Counted from the first letter of the stretch, positions 45,040 through 54,778 are shown. The stretch: 64,000 bases of DNA from JAZKAR01 sp040389065 (GCA_040389065.1 JAZKAR010000012.1:62001-126000), one strand, 5' to 3'. Made by a program: numbers and translations. The notes: a model not told the origin generated them from the letters alone.

Positions 45040-46779
45040 ATGCTAAACATAAAAAATTTTTATAGCGATCAATCTTTGAAAATCTCGAGTTTTTTTATTC
45101 TATTTTTGTATGTTTTAGTAGGCGCTCCCACCCATGCGCATGCAATTAAACAACTTCGACTTTCATTTCCTGTTGCTGAAACGGGATTTGATCCCGCAAA
45201 AGTTCATGACGCTTATTCTGGCGCAGTAGTTGAAGCTCTATTCGAACGTCTTGTAAGCTATGATTATCGCGCTCGTCCGCTTAAAATTAGTGCGTGTACA
45301 GCCCAAAACTTTACACGTAGCGCCGATGCCCTTACTTATACCTTTGTGCTTAAAAAAGGGATTTATTTTAGCCCTGATCCTGCCTTTAAAAATCGCTCCC
45401 GCGAGCTTACAGCTAAAGATTATGTATATTCAATTCAACGATTAATTGATCCTGCCACTCGCTCTCCTTGGCAATTTTTGATTGAGGGGAAAATAAAAGG
45501 CCTTGATGCTAAAGCAAAAGCAGTTACCCCTCAACATGCCTTTAATTATGACGCTCCAGTTGCAGGTTTAAGGGCTACTGATCCTTACACCTTAATGATT
45601 ACTCTTACACGCCCCGACCCTAATTTTTTATCTATTCTTGCAATGCCCGCATTGAGTGTAGTTGCACGCGAAGTGATAGAAACTTACCCTGATAGTAATG
45701 CTCATCCTATTGGTACGGGAGCTTTTGCGCTCAAAAAATGGCAGCGTAGCGCACGTATTGTATTAGGTAAAAACCCAGCGTACCAAAGTAAAGAAAACGC
45801 TAATAGCACTCGTCCGCCTATTAGCATTGATGAAGTGGATATTCAGATTATTGAAGAATCGCAAGCACGCTGGTTGGCATTTAAGCAAGGGTTACTCGAT
45901 ATGATATCTCTTCCTTCAGATCTTGTACCCAAAGCCCTGGTTGGCGAAAAACTTGCTGAAGATCTTATGAAAGAAGGCATTACGTTACAACGCAGTATTG
46001 ATCCTGAAATTACGTATACGTATTTCAATATGCGTGACCCTATCGTAGGAGGAATGTCACCTGAAAAAATTGCCTTACGCCGCGCCTTAGTGATGGCACA
46101 CAATACGCAAATAGATATTGATGTGCTTCAAAAAGGGCAAGCAAAAGAAGCTACATCTATTATTCCCGAGGGGATTCCTGGGTTTTCGGCTAGTGACATG
46201 CCTACCATTCGCTATAACCCTGACCTTGCGAATCAGCTGCTTGATCATTATGGCTATAAGCGCGATAACCAAGGATGGCGCACATTGCCTGATGGTTCGC
46301 CTTTAATCATAAAGTTATCATCGACTCCAGACTCCAAAAGCAGAATTTATGATGAATTTTGGACACGTACCGCGCGGCAGCTTAGTATTCGGCTAAGCAT
46401 TGTTAAAGCTAAGTTTCCAGATTTATTAAAAGCAGAGAAAGAATGTAAATTACAAATGCGCGGTGCAGCGTGGATTGCAGATTATGCAGATGGCGATAAT
46501 TTTATGATGTTGCTTTACAGTAAAAATATTCATCAAAGCAATAACGCCTGCTTTAAAGACTCTTTATATGATCAGTGGTATGAAGAAAGCCAGCAAATGT
46601 CCGACTCTCCTCAACGTACCATGCTTTATAAACGGATGAATGCTCGCATGGAATACTTAGCTCCCTGGAAGCTTGGGGTAAGCCGCTATAGAAATAGCCT
46701 TATTCATCGCCGCGTTAAAGGCTTTCAACAACACTCACTTATACGTGCTGACTGGATGTACTTAGATTTAGAAAATTAA
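45040..46779 (+). CDS. family-5 ABC solute-binding protein (peptide/oligopeptide type)
   Basis: About 579 residues from the ATG at 45040, where a signal peptide begins (hydrophobic core ISSFFILFLYVLVG, cleavage after THAHA). Family-5 motifs: FDPAKVHDAYSGAVVEALFERLV, AKDYVYSIQRLIDPATRSPW, HPIGTGAFALKKW and the YTYFNMRDP segment. This class binds peptides, heme or nickel; the ligand is unknown, and no permease genes are adjacent. An ATG at 44911 (or a TTG at 44908) could extend the N-terminus by about 43 residues into the cmk promoter region, but no ribosome site supports either. The 3' end overlaps trbL by four bases. Confidence 0.88.
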   Translation: MLNIKNFYSDQSLKISSFFILFLYVLVGAPTHAHAIKQLRLSFPVAETGFDPAKVHDAYSGAVVEALFERLVSYDYRARPLKISACTAQNFTRSADALTYTFVLKKGIYFSPDPAFKNRSRELTAKDYVYSIQRLIDPATRSPWQFLIEGKIKGLDAKAKAVTPQHAFNYDAPVAGLRATDPYTLMITLTRPDPNFLSILAMPALSVVAREVIETYPDSNAHPIGTGAFALKKWQRSARIVLGKNPAYQSKENANSTRPPISIDEVDIQIIEESQARWLAFKQGLLDMISLPSDLVPKALVGEKLAEDLMKEGITLQRSIDPEITYTYFNMRDPIVGGMSPEKIALRRALVMAHNTQIDIDVLQKGQAKEATSIIPEGIPGFSASDMPTIRYNPDLANQLLDHYGYKRDNQGWRTLPDGSPLIIKLSSTPDSKSRIYDEFWTRTARQLSIRLSIVKAKFPDLLKAEKECKLQMRGAAWIADYADGDNFMMLLYSKNIHQSNNACFKDSLYDQWYEESQQMSDSPQRTMLYKRMNARMEYLAPWKLGVSRYRNSLIHRRVKGFQQHSLIRADWMYLDLEN

Positions 46780-49700
46780 TCATCAACGTCAGGGCCTTGA
46801 CCTTTTGCAGGGCCGAATGTAAAGCCTTGGTGTGGAGCATCTTTCAGTGAAGGAGCACCTAAAACTTTTGCTGTTACACCTTTTATGTTTGCAGAAGTTC
46901 GGCCAAAAAGCCCTTCATCTGAGCTTAAATGCTTACCTAATGCACCCGCAGCAGAAAGCCCTCCTCCTTTAAGGACTACACCCTTAATATTCGTTCTATC
47001 GCCCAACCCCTTACTTAAAGCAGCCCCCATCGCTTTTTGATCAGATGCATACCGCCCAGCATGCCCTTTTGTCTTCAAGCCAAACGCAGCGCCGTAACTA
47101 TGCTCCATACGCATTGATTTTTTTCTATCTTCGCCTTTTGCTGTCATTCCTTTTCTAGCTTCGTCCATTCCCTTTTGCCAGCCTGATCGTGCGCTTCCAC
47201 CTGAGTCCCCATGTACCTTGGCTCGCCCTGCCATAATCAGCCCATTACGTGCTGCTGCTACTGTGACTGCCGCAGATTTCACTTTTCCTAAAATTGACTT
47301 GCCTTTATTAGCTTCGCCAGACCCATGATCTCCTGCTGCATTTTTACGAGCCTCTACAATTTTAGCAGCTATGCCAGCTCCCCCTAATGTCATAAAATTT
47401 GCAAATGCCCGGGCAGGAGAACTCTGAAGCCCTTGCCCTCGTTTTTCAGGGGCCGCTTCCTCTTTCTTTCTACTGCCTTTTGCTAAACCATCGGCACTTT
47501 TGTTAGCTGCGCCTTTTGCTGAAGATGGATCTACATCACCTTTTGCTATCGCCTTCTTTCTATCACTTCGACCTTGTGCTCTACCAATAGATCTAGCAAC
47601 CATTCCAAGCCCTAATATTTTTCCTACGCCTTTACCTGCAGCCTTTGCTGTTTCAGGCCTATATTTGGTTAACTGTTTAGCTGCCATAAGACCGCCCGCC
47701 ACAGCTAAGCCTGCTATAGGATCGGCAGCCATTGCTCCATGGCCTAAAACTCCACCGGCAATATTTCCACCGATTGCATATTTTCCTGCTTTAGTTCCCA
47801 TGACTACCGCAGCTGCAGCTGTACCTGCTACCGCTCCACCCGCAGCTAAGCCTGCACCTGCTGCACCTGCTGTTATGACTCCACCAACACCTGATACATT
47901 TGAAAAAATATGACCTGCACCCCCTGAAGCCCCTTCTCCACTAGCTCCCGAAGCCCCACCACTACCACCTGCACCATGCCCACCGGCACCTTGTCCGGAT
48001 GTTGCATCTCTTGTTTGATGTCGTGATTGCCGCGCTGCTTGTTCGTCATCCGCTTCTGCTATTCCCCCGCTTCCTCCTCTATTTCTATTAGCACCACCAG
48101 ATGCCCCAGTAGCTCCTGGAGGAGATGCCGCACCTGCTGGGCCATGAGAAACTCCTCCTGCAGGCGGATGCACGCCTCCACCACCTGTTACTTCAGGATC
48201 TCCTCCTCCGCGAGCTGCGTTCATTTCGCCCTTGAACATTGCTTTCACCCCTGAGCCTACTGCAGCCAAATTACCAACCGCCCCTCCTGCCATTTGCATA
48301 GCGCCAGAAGCCAACTTTACAGTGCCTTTAGAAGCAGAAGAAGCACCATTCATACCTGCCATAGAGGCCTGCATTAGCGCTCCTCCTGAACCTACAGGTG
48401 AACCACCAATTGCACCTACCGCAAAATCAGTTGCTTTGAGAGCTACCCCAAATCCAATTGCTGATTGAATAAAGAGCGTTATATAAACTATAAGCGCCTC
48501 AAAAACTTTACTGATCGCTGACAAAGGATTAAGTGCTTCTACGACGGCAGCACCTGGATCTCCTGCTCCTCCGCCAGCCAATACCATTAACTTTGATATC
48601 CAGCCATAACTCAGGAGAATACTCATAATAAAAACGATAACTAACGAAAAAATCTTCAAGCCAGTCACCAACACGTAGCCCATATACTTTACTGCGTAAT
48701 CGTTACTCCAGCGTGATCCGCCAAATGCAAGCATAAGTACGCCTAAACCGCATACCAGATACATTTCAAGAAACGATACAAACATTTGGCCTCCCACAAC
48801 AACCATCATCATCATGGTTAGGAAAGACACTATGATTCCAACATAGACAAAAAGCGCAAGAAATCTAACCATATAAGTGGTAATAACACCCCCTGTCATT
48901 TCTCCTACAATAATACCCGCTACGATTGCAGGCATATTAAACAGAAACCCTTGCGCTACTGCTGATAATACGGCTGCTTGCAAACTGAATCCATAAATCA
49001 TCATCGTTGCAGGGCTTAAACCTAGCTTTACTCCACATGCATCAGGGTCAGCTGCCCCGCTACCGCTTACGCAGCCTTTTAATGCGACAATAGCCTCAGG
49101 AGTAGTATTAAAATCACTCGCACATTGTGCATCACTCTTTGTACACGCTTGGATCTGCGTTAGTGTAGTAGCGCTGGGGAAACCTCTTAAATATAGCTTT
49201 CCATTTTTAACATAATCAACGATATCGCTTGTTCCGGTACCAGGAGCTTTAGGCATGGTTGCAAATATTCCAGGCGAACCATCTTGGGGATCAATAATAT
49301 CTAAGCCAAAGGCCTGCATTGAATTTATTGTTTGTCCAACCCAACTGCCATTTTCAAAAAAATTCATGGGGCTAATTAGGTGAATTAACCATAAGAAAAA
49401 TCCATAAAACATCCATTTTCTAACTATATTTTTTATTAATGCCTGCAAATCACGGCCACCACCCAGAACCCATACTGTGGTGCCATAGATAAAATCTACT
49501 GTAAATAACAACCAAAATATTCTTTTCACATGTAAAAGTATAGGACCAATAGCTTTCTCAACATTACATCTAAACTCTCGAATAAACCCATCTATTAATA
49601 TTCTTACTGCATTTTCTAACCATGCGTGACTTCCTATTGTTTCCCCAGTACAACTATAAATTCTATAGCCATTTCGTGCAGAGTAAATTAACACTTCTGC

Positions 49701-50156
49701 ATCAACTAGCTCTTTTAACTCTGCTCCTGGTGAATCCCCTTCTAAAAGATTCCATTTCTCTGTAATCGGCCCTGCATCGGCGGGAGCCGATACTTTACAA
49801 TTATTAAAATGAATTGTTTCACCATTTTTAAGTGTTACTCCGCTATTTCCTGAACGAGTGGCTATAAAAGGTGCAGAAGTATAAGCTGAATCCAAAATAC
49901 GATACCACTGCCCTTGATTTCTCTCATTCTTAGAGCGCCAATTTGACCCTAAATTCCAAGTTCCATAACCAGCCAAGTCCCCCCTATTATCTCTTGCCCA
50001 CCCTTCAGTTACATCTTTAATACAAGTTCGAGGCGTACAAAACTGAGGGTTTTCATTACCTGAATCGACTAAACAAATAGTGGCAGCATTCGCTATAGAT
50101 GAAAATAGCAGCATTGAGAATAAAACAATTCGTAATACGTGTTTTAAAACCCGCAT
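46776..50156 (-). CDS. very large orphan TrbL/VirB6-like membrane protein
   Basis: A 1126-residue protein. A signal peptide (cleavage near SIANA/ATI), a cysteine-rich exposed domain (about 25-200), membrane helices at about 205-260, then a TrbL-type helical block (about 380-590; GQMFVSFLEMYLVCGLGVLMLAFGGSRW is the strongest match) and a long Gly/Ala/Ser-rich tail (about 600-1126) containing GGSGG-type low complexity and positively charged spacers. TrbL and VirB6 form the inner-membrane gate of type IV secretion. No other secretion-system gene is in the window. The tail is far longer than in plasmid TrbL (usually 350-550 in total). Substrate or partner unknown. Confidence 0.7.
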   Translation of the reverse strand: MRVLKHVLRIVLFSMLLFSSIANAATICLVDSGNENPQFCTPRTCIKDVTEGWARDNRGDLAGYGTWNLGSNWRSKNERNQGQWYRILDSAYTSAPFIATRSGNSGVTLKNGETIHFNNCKVSAPADAGPITEKWNLLEGDSPGAELKELVDAEVLIYSARNGYRIYSCTGETIGSHAWLENAVRILIDGFIREFRCNVEKAIGPILLHVKRIFWLLFTVDFIYGTTVWVLGGGRDLQALIKNIVRKWMFYGFFLWLIHLISPMNFFENGSWVGQTINSMQAFGLDIIDPQDGSPGIFATMPKAPGTGTSDIVDYVKNGKLYLRGFPSATTLTQIQACTKSDAQCASDFNTTPEAIVALKGCVSGSGAADPDACGVKLGLSPATMMIYGFSLQAAVLSAVAQGFLFNMPAIVAGIIVGEMTGGVITTYMVRFLALFVYVGIIVSFLTMMMMVVVGGQMFVSFLEMYLVCGLGVLMLAFGGSRWSNDYAVKYMGYVLVTGLKIFSLVIVFIMSILLSYGWISKLMVLAGGGAGDPGAAVVEALNPLSAISKVFEALIVYITLFIQSAIGFGVALKATDFAVGAIGGSPVGSGGALMQASMAGMNGASSASKGTVKLASGAMQMAGGAVGNLAAVGSGVKAMFKGEMNAARGGGDPEVTGGGGVHPPAGGVSHGPAGAASPPGATGASGGANRNRGGSGGIAEADDEQAARQSRHQTRDATSGQGAGGHGAGGSGGASGASGEGASGGAGHIFSNVSGVGGVITAGAAGAGLAAGGAVAGTAAAAVVMGTKAGKYAIGGNIAGGVLGHGAMAADPIAGLAVAGGLMAAKQLTKYRPETAKAAGKGVGKILGLGMVARSIGRAQGRSDRKKAIAKGDVDPSSAKGAANKSADGLAKGSRKKEEAAPEKRGQGLQSSPARAFANFMTLGGAGIAAKIVEARKNAAGDHGSGEANKGKSILGKVKSAAVTVAAARNGLIMAGRAKVHGDSGGSARSGWQKGMDEARKGMTAKGEDRKKSMRMEHSYGAAFGLKTKGHAGRYASDQKAMGAALSKGLGDRTNIKGVVLKGGGLSAAGALGKHLSSDEGLFGRTSANIKGVTAKVLGAPSLKDAPHQGFTFGPAKGQGPDVDD

Positions 50157-50618
50157 ATCTGTACTTTCTGAATCTATTATTAGAATTACCTAGCAGTTAT
50201 TAGCGCTATTTTTTATGGATACTTTCCGCTTTGGCATTAAGCACTATTGCACTTGTTAGGTAGAATAAACTTATTTTATGTATAAATATGTGCTCTGCTA
50301 TTAAGATAGAAGATAAATTAAGTGTTCTTCCCTAGCATTCCTTTTAGTATGCTCAAAAATTTAAGATACTCAAGAGTTTTACCTAAGCCATGCTATTAAT
50401 CGTATCGTTTAGTGAACATTAAAAGGCCTTTATGCGTTTATCTAGACCAAGTAGCCAATCATCTCTGAAACAAGAAAAATATAGATGGATGGATATAATT
50501 TCTGGCAAAACATAAGGAACTCTTATAGCTATAGTGATGCCAACAATAATAGGGAGATAAAAATAGATATCTACTAACAATTTTATTTTAGTGATTATGA
50601 CGTTATAGATATTAATTA
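50157..50618. other. intergenic region upstream of trbL-like gene
   Basis: A 462-base AT-rich gap between trbL-like and the small membrane protein, both on the minus strand. The only reading frame of note is a 27-codon stretch on the plus strand from an ATG at 50432 behind AAAAGG; it has no recognisable family and is probably not real. No clear promoter or terminator. Confidence 0.4.
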
Positions 50619-50939
50619 TTATTCAGGATCTTTAAATTGGCGTTGTGCAAGCAAACAAAGCTGTTGCTGAAAATTTTCGCTGCACATCTCTCGAACCTTA
50701 TGGCACTCTTGCAAAACTTTATTTTGCCCTTCTGGCTTTTTATCTTTAGGCAAACGATCTGCTTGTTTCATTTTATATTCCACGCACTCATCATACATTC
50801 TAGCAACTACCCGGCTACTATTTGAATACCACCGATGACGAAAAAAAATATACGAATAATATCCTCCTACAACAATAAAAATTGAAATACCTAGAGCAAT
50901 TAAACGTGTGCGAATATCAAGTTCTTTTGAATTGCTCAT
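50619..50939 (-). CDS. small single-helix membrane protein with four cysteines
   Basis: A 106-residue protein: a membrane helix (LIALGISIFIVVGGYYSYIFF, about 13-33) near the N-terminus, then a charged exposed domain with Cys residues in YDEC, LQEC, REMC and QLCL. Those cysteines probably form two disulfides outside the cytoplasm. GAGGAG precedes the ATG. It is on the same strand as, and upstream of, the trbL-like gene, 462 bases apart, so it may belong to the same unit (conjugation operons often hold such small proteins); no family was recognised. Confidence 0.6.
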   Translation of the reverse strand: MSNSKELDIRTRLIALGISIFIVVGGYYSYIFFRHRWYSNSSRVVARMYDECVEYKMKQADRLPKDKKPEGQNKVLQECHKVREMCSENFQQQLCLLAQRQFKDPE

Positions 50940-51069
50940 AGTAGGCTCCTCGAAGATAAACTATCTAAATACTTGAAATAACTTGCTCAAAGCATAAGTA
51001 TAGCTACTGCATACGTATGAAAAATAAAACGTGCGATGACATATGCTTGAATACTACCTATACATACCC

Positions 51070-52359
51070 TTAAAAAGCTTTGCTTACATATCGGTTTAAA
51101 CGTTGGCGAAATATAATGACCATAATGAGTGCTGGTAACGAAATACACATGCATAGCAGAAAAAAAGCAGACCAGCCCCATGCTCCTACCACTTTGTCGG
51201 CATGCACATTAATCAATACTTGCGGCAGTGTAATAAGGCTAGACAGTAATGCAAACTGAGTAGCGGTATAATCCCTATGCGTAACACGTGAAAGTAATGT
51301 GGTTAAAGCTGCTGTTCCTAATGCCATACCAATTGCATCAAGTATCAGCACTCCTATTAATACGTAAACCCCTGGCATACCCCATGTAGCCTTCCAAATA
51401 CTTAGCGCCCACATACCCCCGATGGCAAGTGTTTGAGCAATACCAAAAAAAAACAATGCTTTTACAATTGATATTCGGCTCATCCACATTCCTGCTGCAA
51501 AGCTTCCTATCACTCCACCCCATAACATAGCTTGTTTAGCAGCAACCCCGATTTCAGTAAATGAATAGCCTAACCAACGATAAAAAGGTGTCATCAATTG
51601 GCTTGCCAAACCATCGCCAACTTTATAAAGCATAATGAGTACAATAATAAATAATGCATTTTTCCACCCCCAGCGATGAATAAATTCTTTAAAAGGATCA
51701 AGCACCGCATGACGAAATGAACGTTCGCCTACTTTTCCTACAGGTTCATGAATAAAAAAACTCATTATCAAACCAGGTATTAAGGCAGCAGCACTTAAAT
51801 AAAATGTCTGCCCCCATGACCATGCATAATTATCTTTTAATACAAGGGCTAGTGACCCTGGGATCAAAACTGCCATGCGGTAAGCACCTACATGTAAGCC
51901 TGTGGCACTTCCAATTTCATCGGGTTCTAAAACTTCTTGGCGATATGCATCTAGCACGATATCTTGCGTAGCACCCCAAAAAGCAATCCACATTCCAATC
52001 AACATAAGCCCTGCAATGGGTAAAGTACCTCCCCAAGGCAGGTTAATATTCAGCAATGATGAGGGAGATACATACGCCATGCACGGCAATGAAATGACTA
52101 GGACCAACTGGCTAAGCACCATCCAACTGCGTCGCCGCCCTAACCCTAATGGGTCTGTATGATCTAATAGAGGTGCCCATAAGTATTTAAAACTATAGGG
52201 AAGGCGTAATAGCGCAAATCCGGCTAACAGCTTGAGACTTACACCTTGATCGGTTAACCAGGCAGGCAACTGATGAACTAATACCAATAAAGGTAATCCT
52301 GAGCTAAATCCCGTTAGCAAAAATGGGAGTAAACGACGAGATAATAAAGAAGACTGCAT
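51070..52359 (-). CDS. AmpG-like MFS permease (muropeptide type)
   Basis: A 429-residue, twelve-helix major-facilitator protein. The AmpG pattern is recognisable in GFSSGLPLLVLVHQLPAWLTDQGVSLK near the start, then LLRLPYSFKYLWAPLLDHTDPLGLGRRRSWMV and the GATQDIVLDAYRQEVLEPDEIG segment. AmpG imports anhydro-muropeptides for wall recycling. I use the ATG at 52359, with GGAA just upstream; a TTG at 52374 is possible. It stands alone between a small membrane protein and a repeat, with no ampD or other wall-recycling genes near. Confidence 0.85.
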   Translation of the reverse strand: MQSSLLSRRLLPFLLTGFSSGLPLLVLVHQLPAWLTDQGVSLKLLAGFALLRLPYSFKYLWAPLLDHTDPLGLGRRRSWMVLSQLVLVISLPCMAYVSPSSLLNINLPWGGTLPIAGLMLIGMWIAFWGATQDIVLDAYRQEVLEPDEIGSATGLHVGAYRMAVLIPGSLALVLKDNYAWSWGQTFYLSAAALIPGLIMSFFIHEPVGKVGERSFRHAVLDPFKEFIHRWGWKNALFIIVLIMLYKVGDGLASQLMTPFYRWLGYSFTEIGVAAKQAMLWGGVIGSFAAGMWMSRISIVKALFFFGIAQTLAIGGMWALSIWKATWGMPGVYVLIGVLILDAIGMALGTAALTTLLSRVTHRDYTATQFALLSSLITLPQVLINVHADKVVGAWGWSAFFLLCMCISLPALIMVIIFRQRLNRYVSKAF

Positions 52360-52408
52360 AAAGTTTCCGATCAATCGTGAAAAGCCCAGTATTTTCTAGC
52401 AAATTTTT

Positions 52409-52523
52409 TAGAAGCTATGCAATTGTTCTATCAAGGTAGGATAACGCAAACTGTATATAAAGTACGGCAAGTTGCCAACATGCGGGGCGTCCCACGCCAA
52501 GATAAATAACCGTGTAATTTTTA
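52409..52523. mobile_element. decayed palindromic element, copy F
   Basis: About 115 bases. Right part keeps AAGTACGGCAAGTTGCC and GCGGGGCGTCCCACGCC of the long form, the ends read TAGAAGCTATGCAATTG and AACCGTGTAATTTTTA. It lies between the AmpG-like gene and yidD. Confidence 0.6.
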
Positions 52524-52568
52524 TATTTAATAAAACTTATGATCGAACTAAAAATAATAATCACGCAA

Positions 52569-52832
52569 TTAAATTTCTTTTTTTGCGGGTGGAACAGGGT
52601 CGTGTTTACTGGAACCCCAAGGATGACATTTTAGAATTCTCAAACAAAATAACCCTGTACCATATAGTGCACCATGTACCTTAATAGCTTCTATTGCATA
52701 TTGAGAGCAGGTGGGAGAAAAACGACAATTATTACCCAACAGCGGTGATATTAATCGTTGATAACCATAGATTAAAGCTAGCAGGCATTTAATTAATACT
52801 TTATGAGCAAATCTGAATACTGCACCTATCAT
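52569..52832 (-). CDS. yidD: membrane protein insertion efficiency factor YidD
   Basis: An 87-residue amphipathic protein whose family signature is unmistakable: YQRLISPLLGNNCRFSPTCSQYAIEAI and a GLFCLRILKCHPW segment. In most bacteria it lies between rnpA and yidC near the origin. Here neither gene is close, and decayed palindromic elements (copies F and G) stand on both sides. It assists YidC-dependent membrane insertion. Length is usual for the family (70-100). Confidence 0.9.
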   Translation of the reverse strand: MIGAVFRFAHKVLIKCLLALIYGYQRLISPLLGNNCRFSPTCSQYAIEAIKVHGALYGTGLFCLRILKCHPWGSSKHDPVPPAKKEI

Positions 52833-52873
52833 TTGGCCCTACTATCTGGCTGTTTAAGTGATTAAAATAATGT

Positions 52874-52985
52874 TAGAAGGCATATTATTAATGTTCTATT
52901 GCGATATGCAATGCCCTAGAAATACAGACAATACACATAGTATGACAAATTGCCAACACACCAAGAGAACTCCACTGCATAACTA
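52874..52985. mobile_element. decayed palindromic element, copy G
   Basis: About 112 bases between yidD and flgI. Retained blocks: TAGAAGGCATA on the left, ATGCAATGCCC, a TACAGACAATAC stretch, AAATTGCCAACACACCAAGAGAAC and CCACTGCATAACTA on the right. Heavily mutated. Confidence 0.5.
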
Positions 52986-52992
52986 AACTTAT

Positions 52993-54048
52993 TTAAATCA
53001 CATCTAATTCCGCATTCAATGCGCCAACGCTCTTCATTGCCTGTAAAATTGAAATTAAATCTTGAGGTGTAGCGCCTAAGCGTGTCAATGCTCTAACCAC
53101 TTCATTCAGTGATGTAGCGGTAGGAACACTAATAATAGCGCTTTTTTCTCTAGGTTCAGTTGCTGGCGCATTTAAACCTACTGGCGCCCCCGTTGCACCT
53201 ATCGTAACGCTTAAATTACCGTGTGAAACAGCGCATGCCCCTATTGTTACCTGCTGGTTCATTACAACGGAACCTGTTCTTGCATTTACTGTTACTTTCG
53301 GCATGGGGGTATCAGGCTGCACCTGTACCGCATCTAGCATCGCTAAAAATGTAACGCGCTGATTGGTATCTTGTGGCGCACGCACACGTATACGCCGAGC
53401 ATCTAATGCTTCTGACACATTAATTTTAAACTGTTTATTAATTGCATCTACCATTCGGCGCGCTGTAGTGAAATCAGGATCATGTAAATTTAAATTTACA
53501 AATTCTCCATCACCCACTGTGGTAGGAACAGCCCGCTCTACCATTCCACCATTAGGAATACGCCCTGCGTTTAAGCTACCGCCACCAGAACCAATCAGCA
53601 CACTGCCCTGTGCCTGAGCATACGTTTGGCTATCAGAACCTTTTAATGGCGTCATCACTAGTGTACCGCCCTTTAAACTTTTTGCGTTGTAAAGGGAAGA
53701 AACCGTTACATCAATATTTTGACCAGGCTGCACGAACGCAGGTAATTCTGCTGTCACTAATACTACAGCAACATTTTTTAATGAAAGCAGCGTACCGGGT
53801 GGCACTTGAATTCCTAATTTGTTAAGCATATTTACGACGCTTTGGCTGGCAGTAGGCACTTGCGATGTTTGATCGCCTGTGCCATCTAAACCTACCACTA
53901 ACCCATAGCCTACTAAAGGATTAGAGCGCATGCCTTCTATCGACACTAAATCTTTTAAGCGGGCAGCCTGGCCCCAAGAACTGACAGTAAGAACGCTTAT
54001 TAAAAAAAAACACGCCACACTTTTTTGACTACGCCAACAGATTCGCAT
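52993..54048 (-). CDS. flgI: flagellar P-ring protein FlgI
   Basis: A 351-residue periplasmic protein of the flagellar P ring, with a signal peptide (MRICWRSQKSVACFFLISVLTVSSWGQA). Typical segments: RLKDLVSIEGMRSNPLVGYGLVVGLDGTGDQ, SVVNMLNKLGIQVPP, GGTLVMTPLKGSD and the C-terminal LVRALTRLGATPQDLISILQAMK-type ending. The start at 54048 is decided by AGGAGG six bases upstream; the frame is open further into flgH but that extension is not conserved. It is 10 bases after flgH. No flgJ follows; yidD is the next gene. Confidence 0.96.
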   Translation of the reverse strand: MRICWRSQKSVACFFLISVLTVSSWGQAARLKDLVSIEGMRSNPLVGYGLVVGLDGTGDQTSQVPTASQSVVNMLNKLGIQVPPGTLLSLKNVAVVLVTAELPAFVQPGQNIDVTVSSLYNAKSLKGGTLVMTPLKGSDSQTYAQAQGSVLIGSGGGSLNAGRIPNGGMVERAVPTTVGDGEFVNLNLHDPDFTTARRMVDAINKQFKINVSEALDARRIRVRAPQDTNQRVTFLAMLDAVQVQPDTPMPKVTVNARTGSVVMNQQVTIGACAVSHGNLSVTIGATGAPVGLNAPATEPREKSAIISVPTATSLNEVVRALTRLGATPQDLISILQAMKSVGALNAELDVI

Positions 54049-54058
54049 CGTTAGCCTC

Positions 54059-54778
54059 CTAAAATGGCAATACCGATAAAAAGAATTTTTGAAGCCACCC
54101 CAACTCTTGCATCTCTTGTAAGGTACCCGTTCCTTTATACTCAATTCTTGCATCCGCAATTTGCGTTGATAATACGGTATTTGTTGCACTAATCGTAGAA
54201 GGATTCACAACCCCCGACAGGCGTAAATATTCTCGATTCCCTCCTAAAGACATGAGCTTTTCACCGCTAACCAGCAAATTTCCGTTTGGATAAACATCCA
54301 CAACCGTAACTGTAATGGTTCCTGTAAATACATCGCTTGCATTTACATTGCCTTTACCTTTCAGGCTATTTGATGAAGAAGACGTTACAGTAGGTGAAAG
54401 AACGCTTCCAATGCCTAACAAACTGCCTACTTTAGCAAGAGGCGATAACGCCGTCACTGATGTTCCTTGTGATGTTTGACGCTCAGCAGTCGTATTAAGA
54501 TTACGCGTTGCATTAATATTTTCAGAAATTTGAACGGTAAGAATATCTCCCGCATGTCTTGGTCTTGCATCCTCAAAAAGTGAACCCATTGTGGCTTGGC
54601 TATGAAAGATACTTCCATTGGTAGGACGACTGGTAATAGGCCGCTCTATCGGGCGAACCGAAATAGGATGAGGAATATCTGTGGGGGGCATAGAATTACA
54701 ACCCGCAATCATCAGAACAATGGCGCTATACAACATATACCTTAAACGCTTTTGTTCGTGCTGTTCAGCGATTAGCAT
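54059..54778 (-). CDS. flgH: flagellar L-ring lipoprotein FlgH
   Basis: A 239-residue outer-membrane lipoprotein of the L ring. The lipobox LMIAGC (Cys27) follows a short basic and hydrophobic stretch. SLFEDARPRHAGDILTVQISENINATRN and GNLLVSGEKLMSLGGNREYLRLSGVV are the conserved FlgH segments. I chose ATG 54778, with AAAGAG upstream, over an in-frame GTG at 54796. A 436-base gap precedes it and contains a palindromic element and the flgG terminator. Confidence 0.96.
   Translation of the reverse strand: MLIAEQHEQKRLRYMLYSAIVLMIAGCNSMPPTDIPHPISVRPIERPITSRPTNGSIFHSQATMGSLFEDARPRHAGDILTVQISENINATRNLNTTAERQTSQGTSVTALSPLAKVGSLLGIGSVLSPTVTSSSSNSLKGKGNVNASDVFTGTITVTVVDVYPNGNLLVSGEKLMSLGGNREYLRLSGVVNPSTISATNTVLSTQIADARIEYKGTGTLQEMQELGWLQKFFLSVLPF

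Noticed and set aside
47500..48468. Alanine/proline-rich plus-strand frames
   Set aside because: They are the reverse complement of the Gly/Ala-rich tail of the TrbL-like gene, where low complexity keeps other frames open.
50432..50515. A 27-codon plus-strand small ORF behind AAAAGG
   Set aside because: Too short, no family, lies alone between two minus-strand genes; noted in the gap description only.
46776..50939. An integrative conjugative element
   Set aside because: Only one T4SS-like gene and one small protein; no integrase, relaxase, att-like repeats or tRNA boundary.
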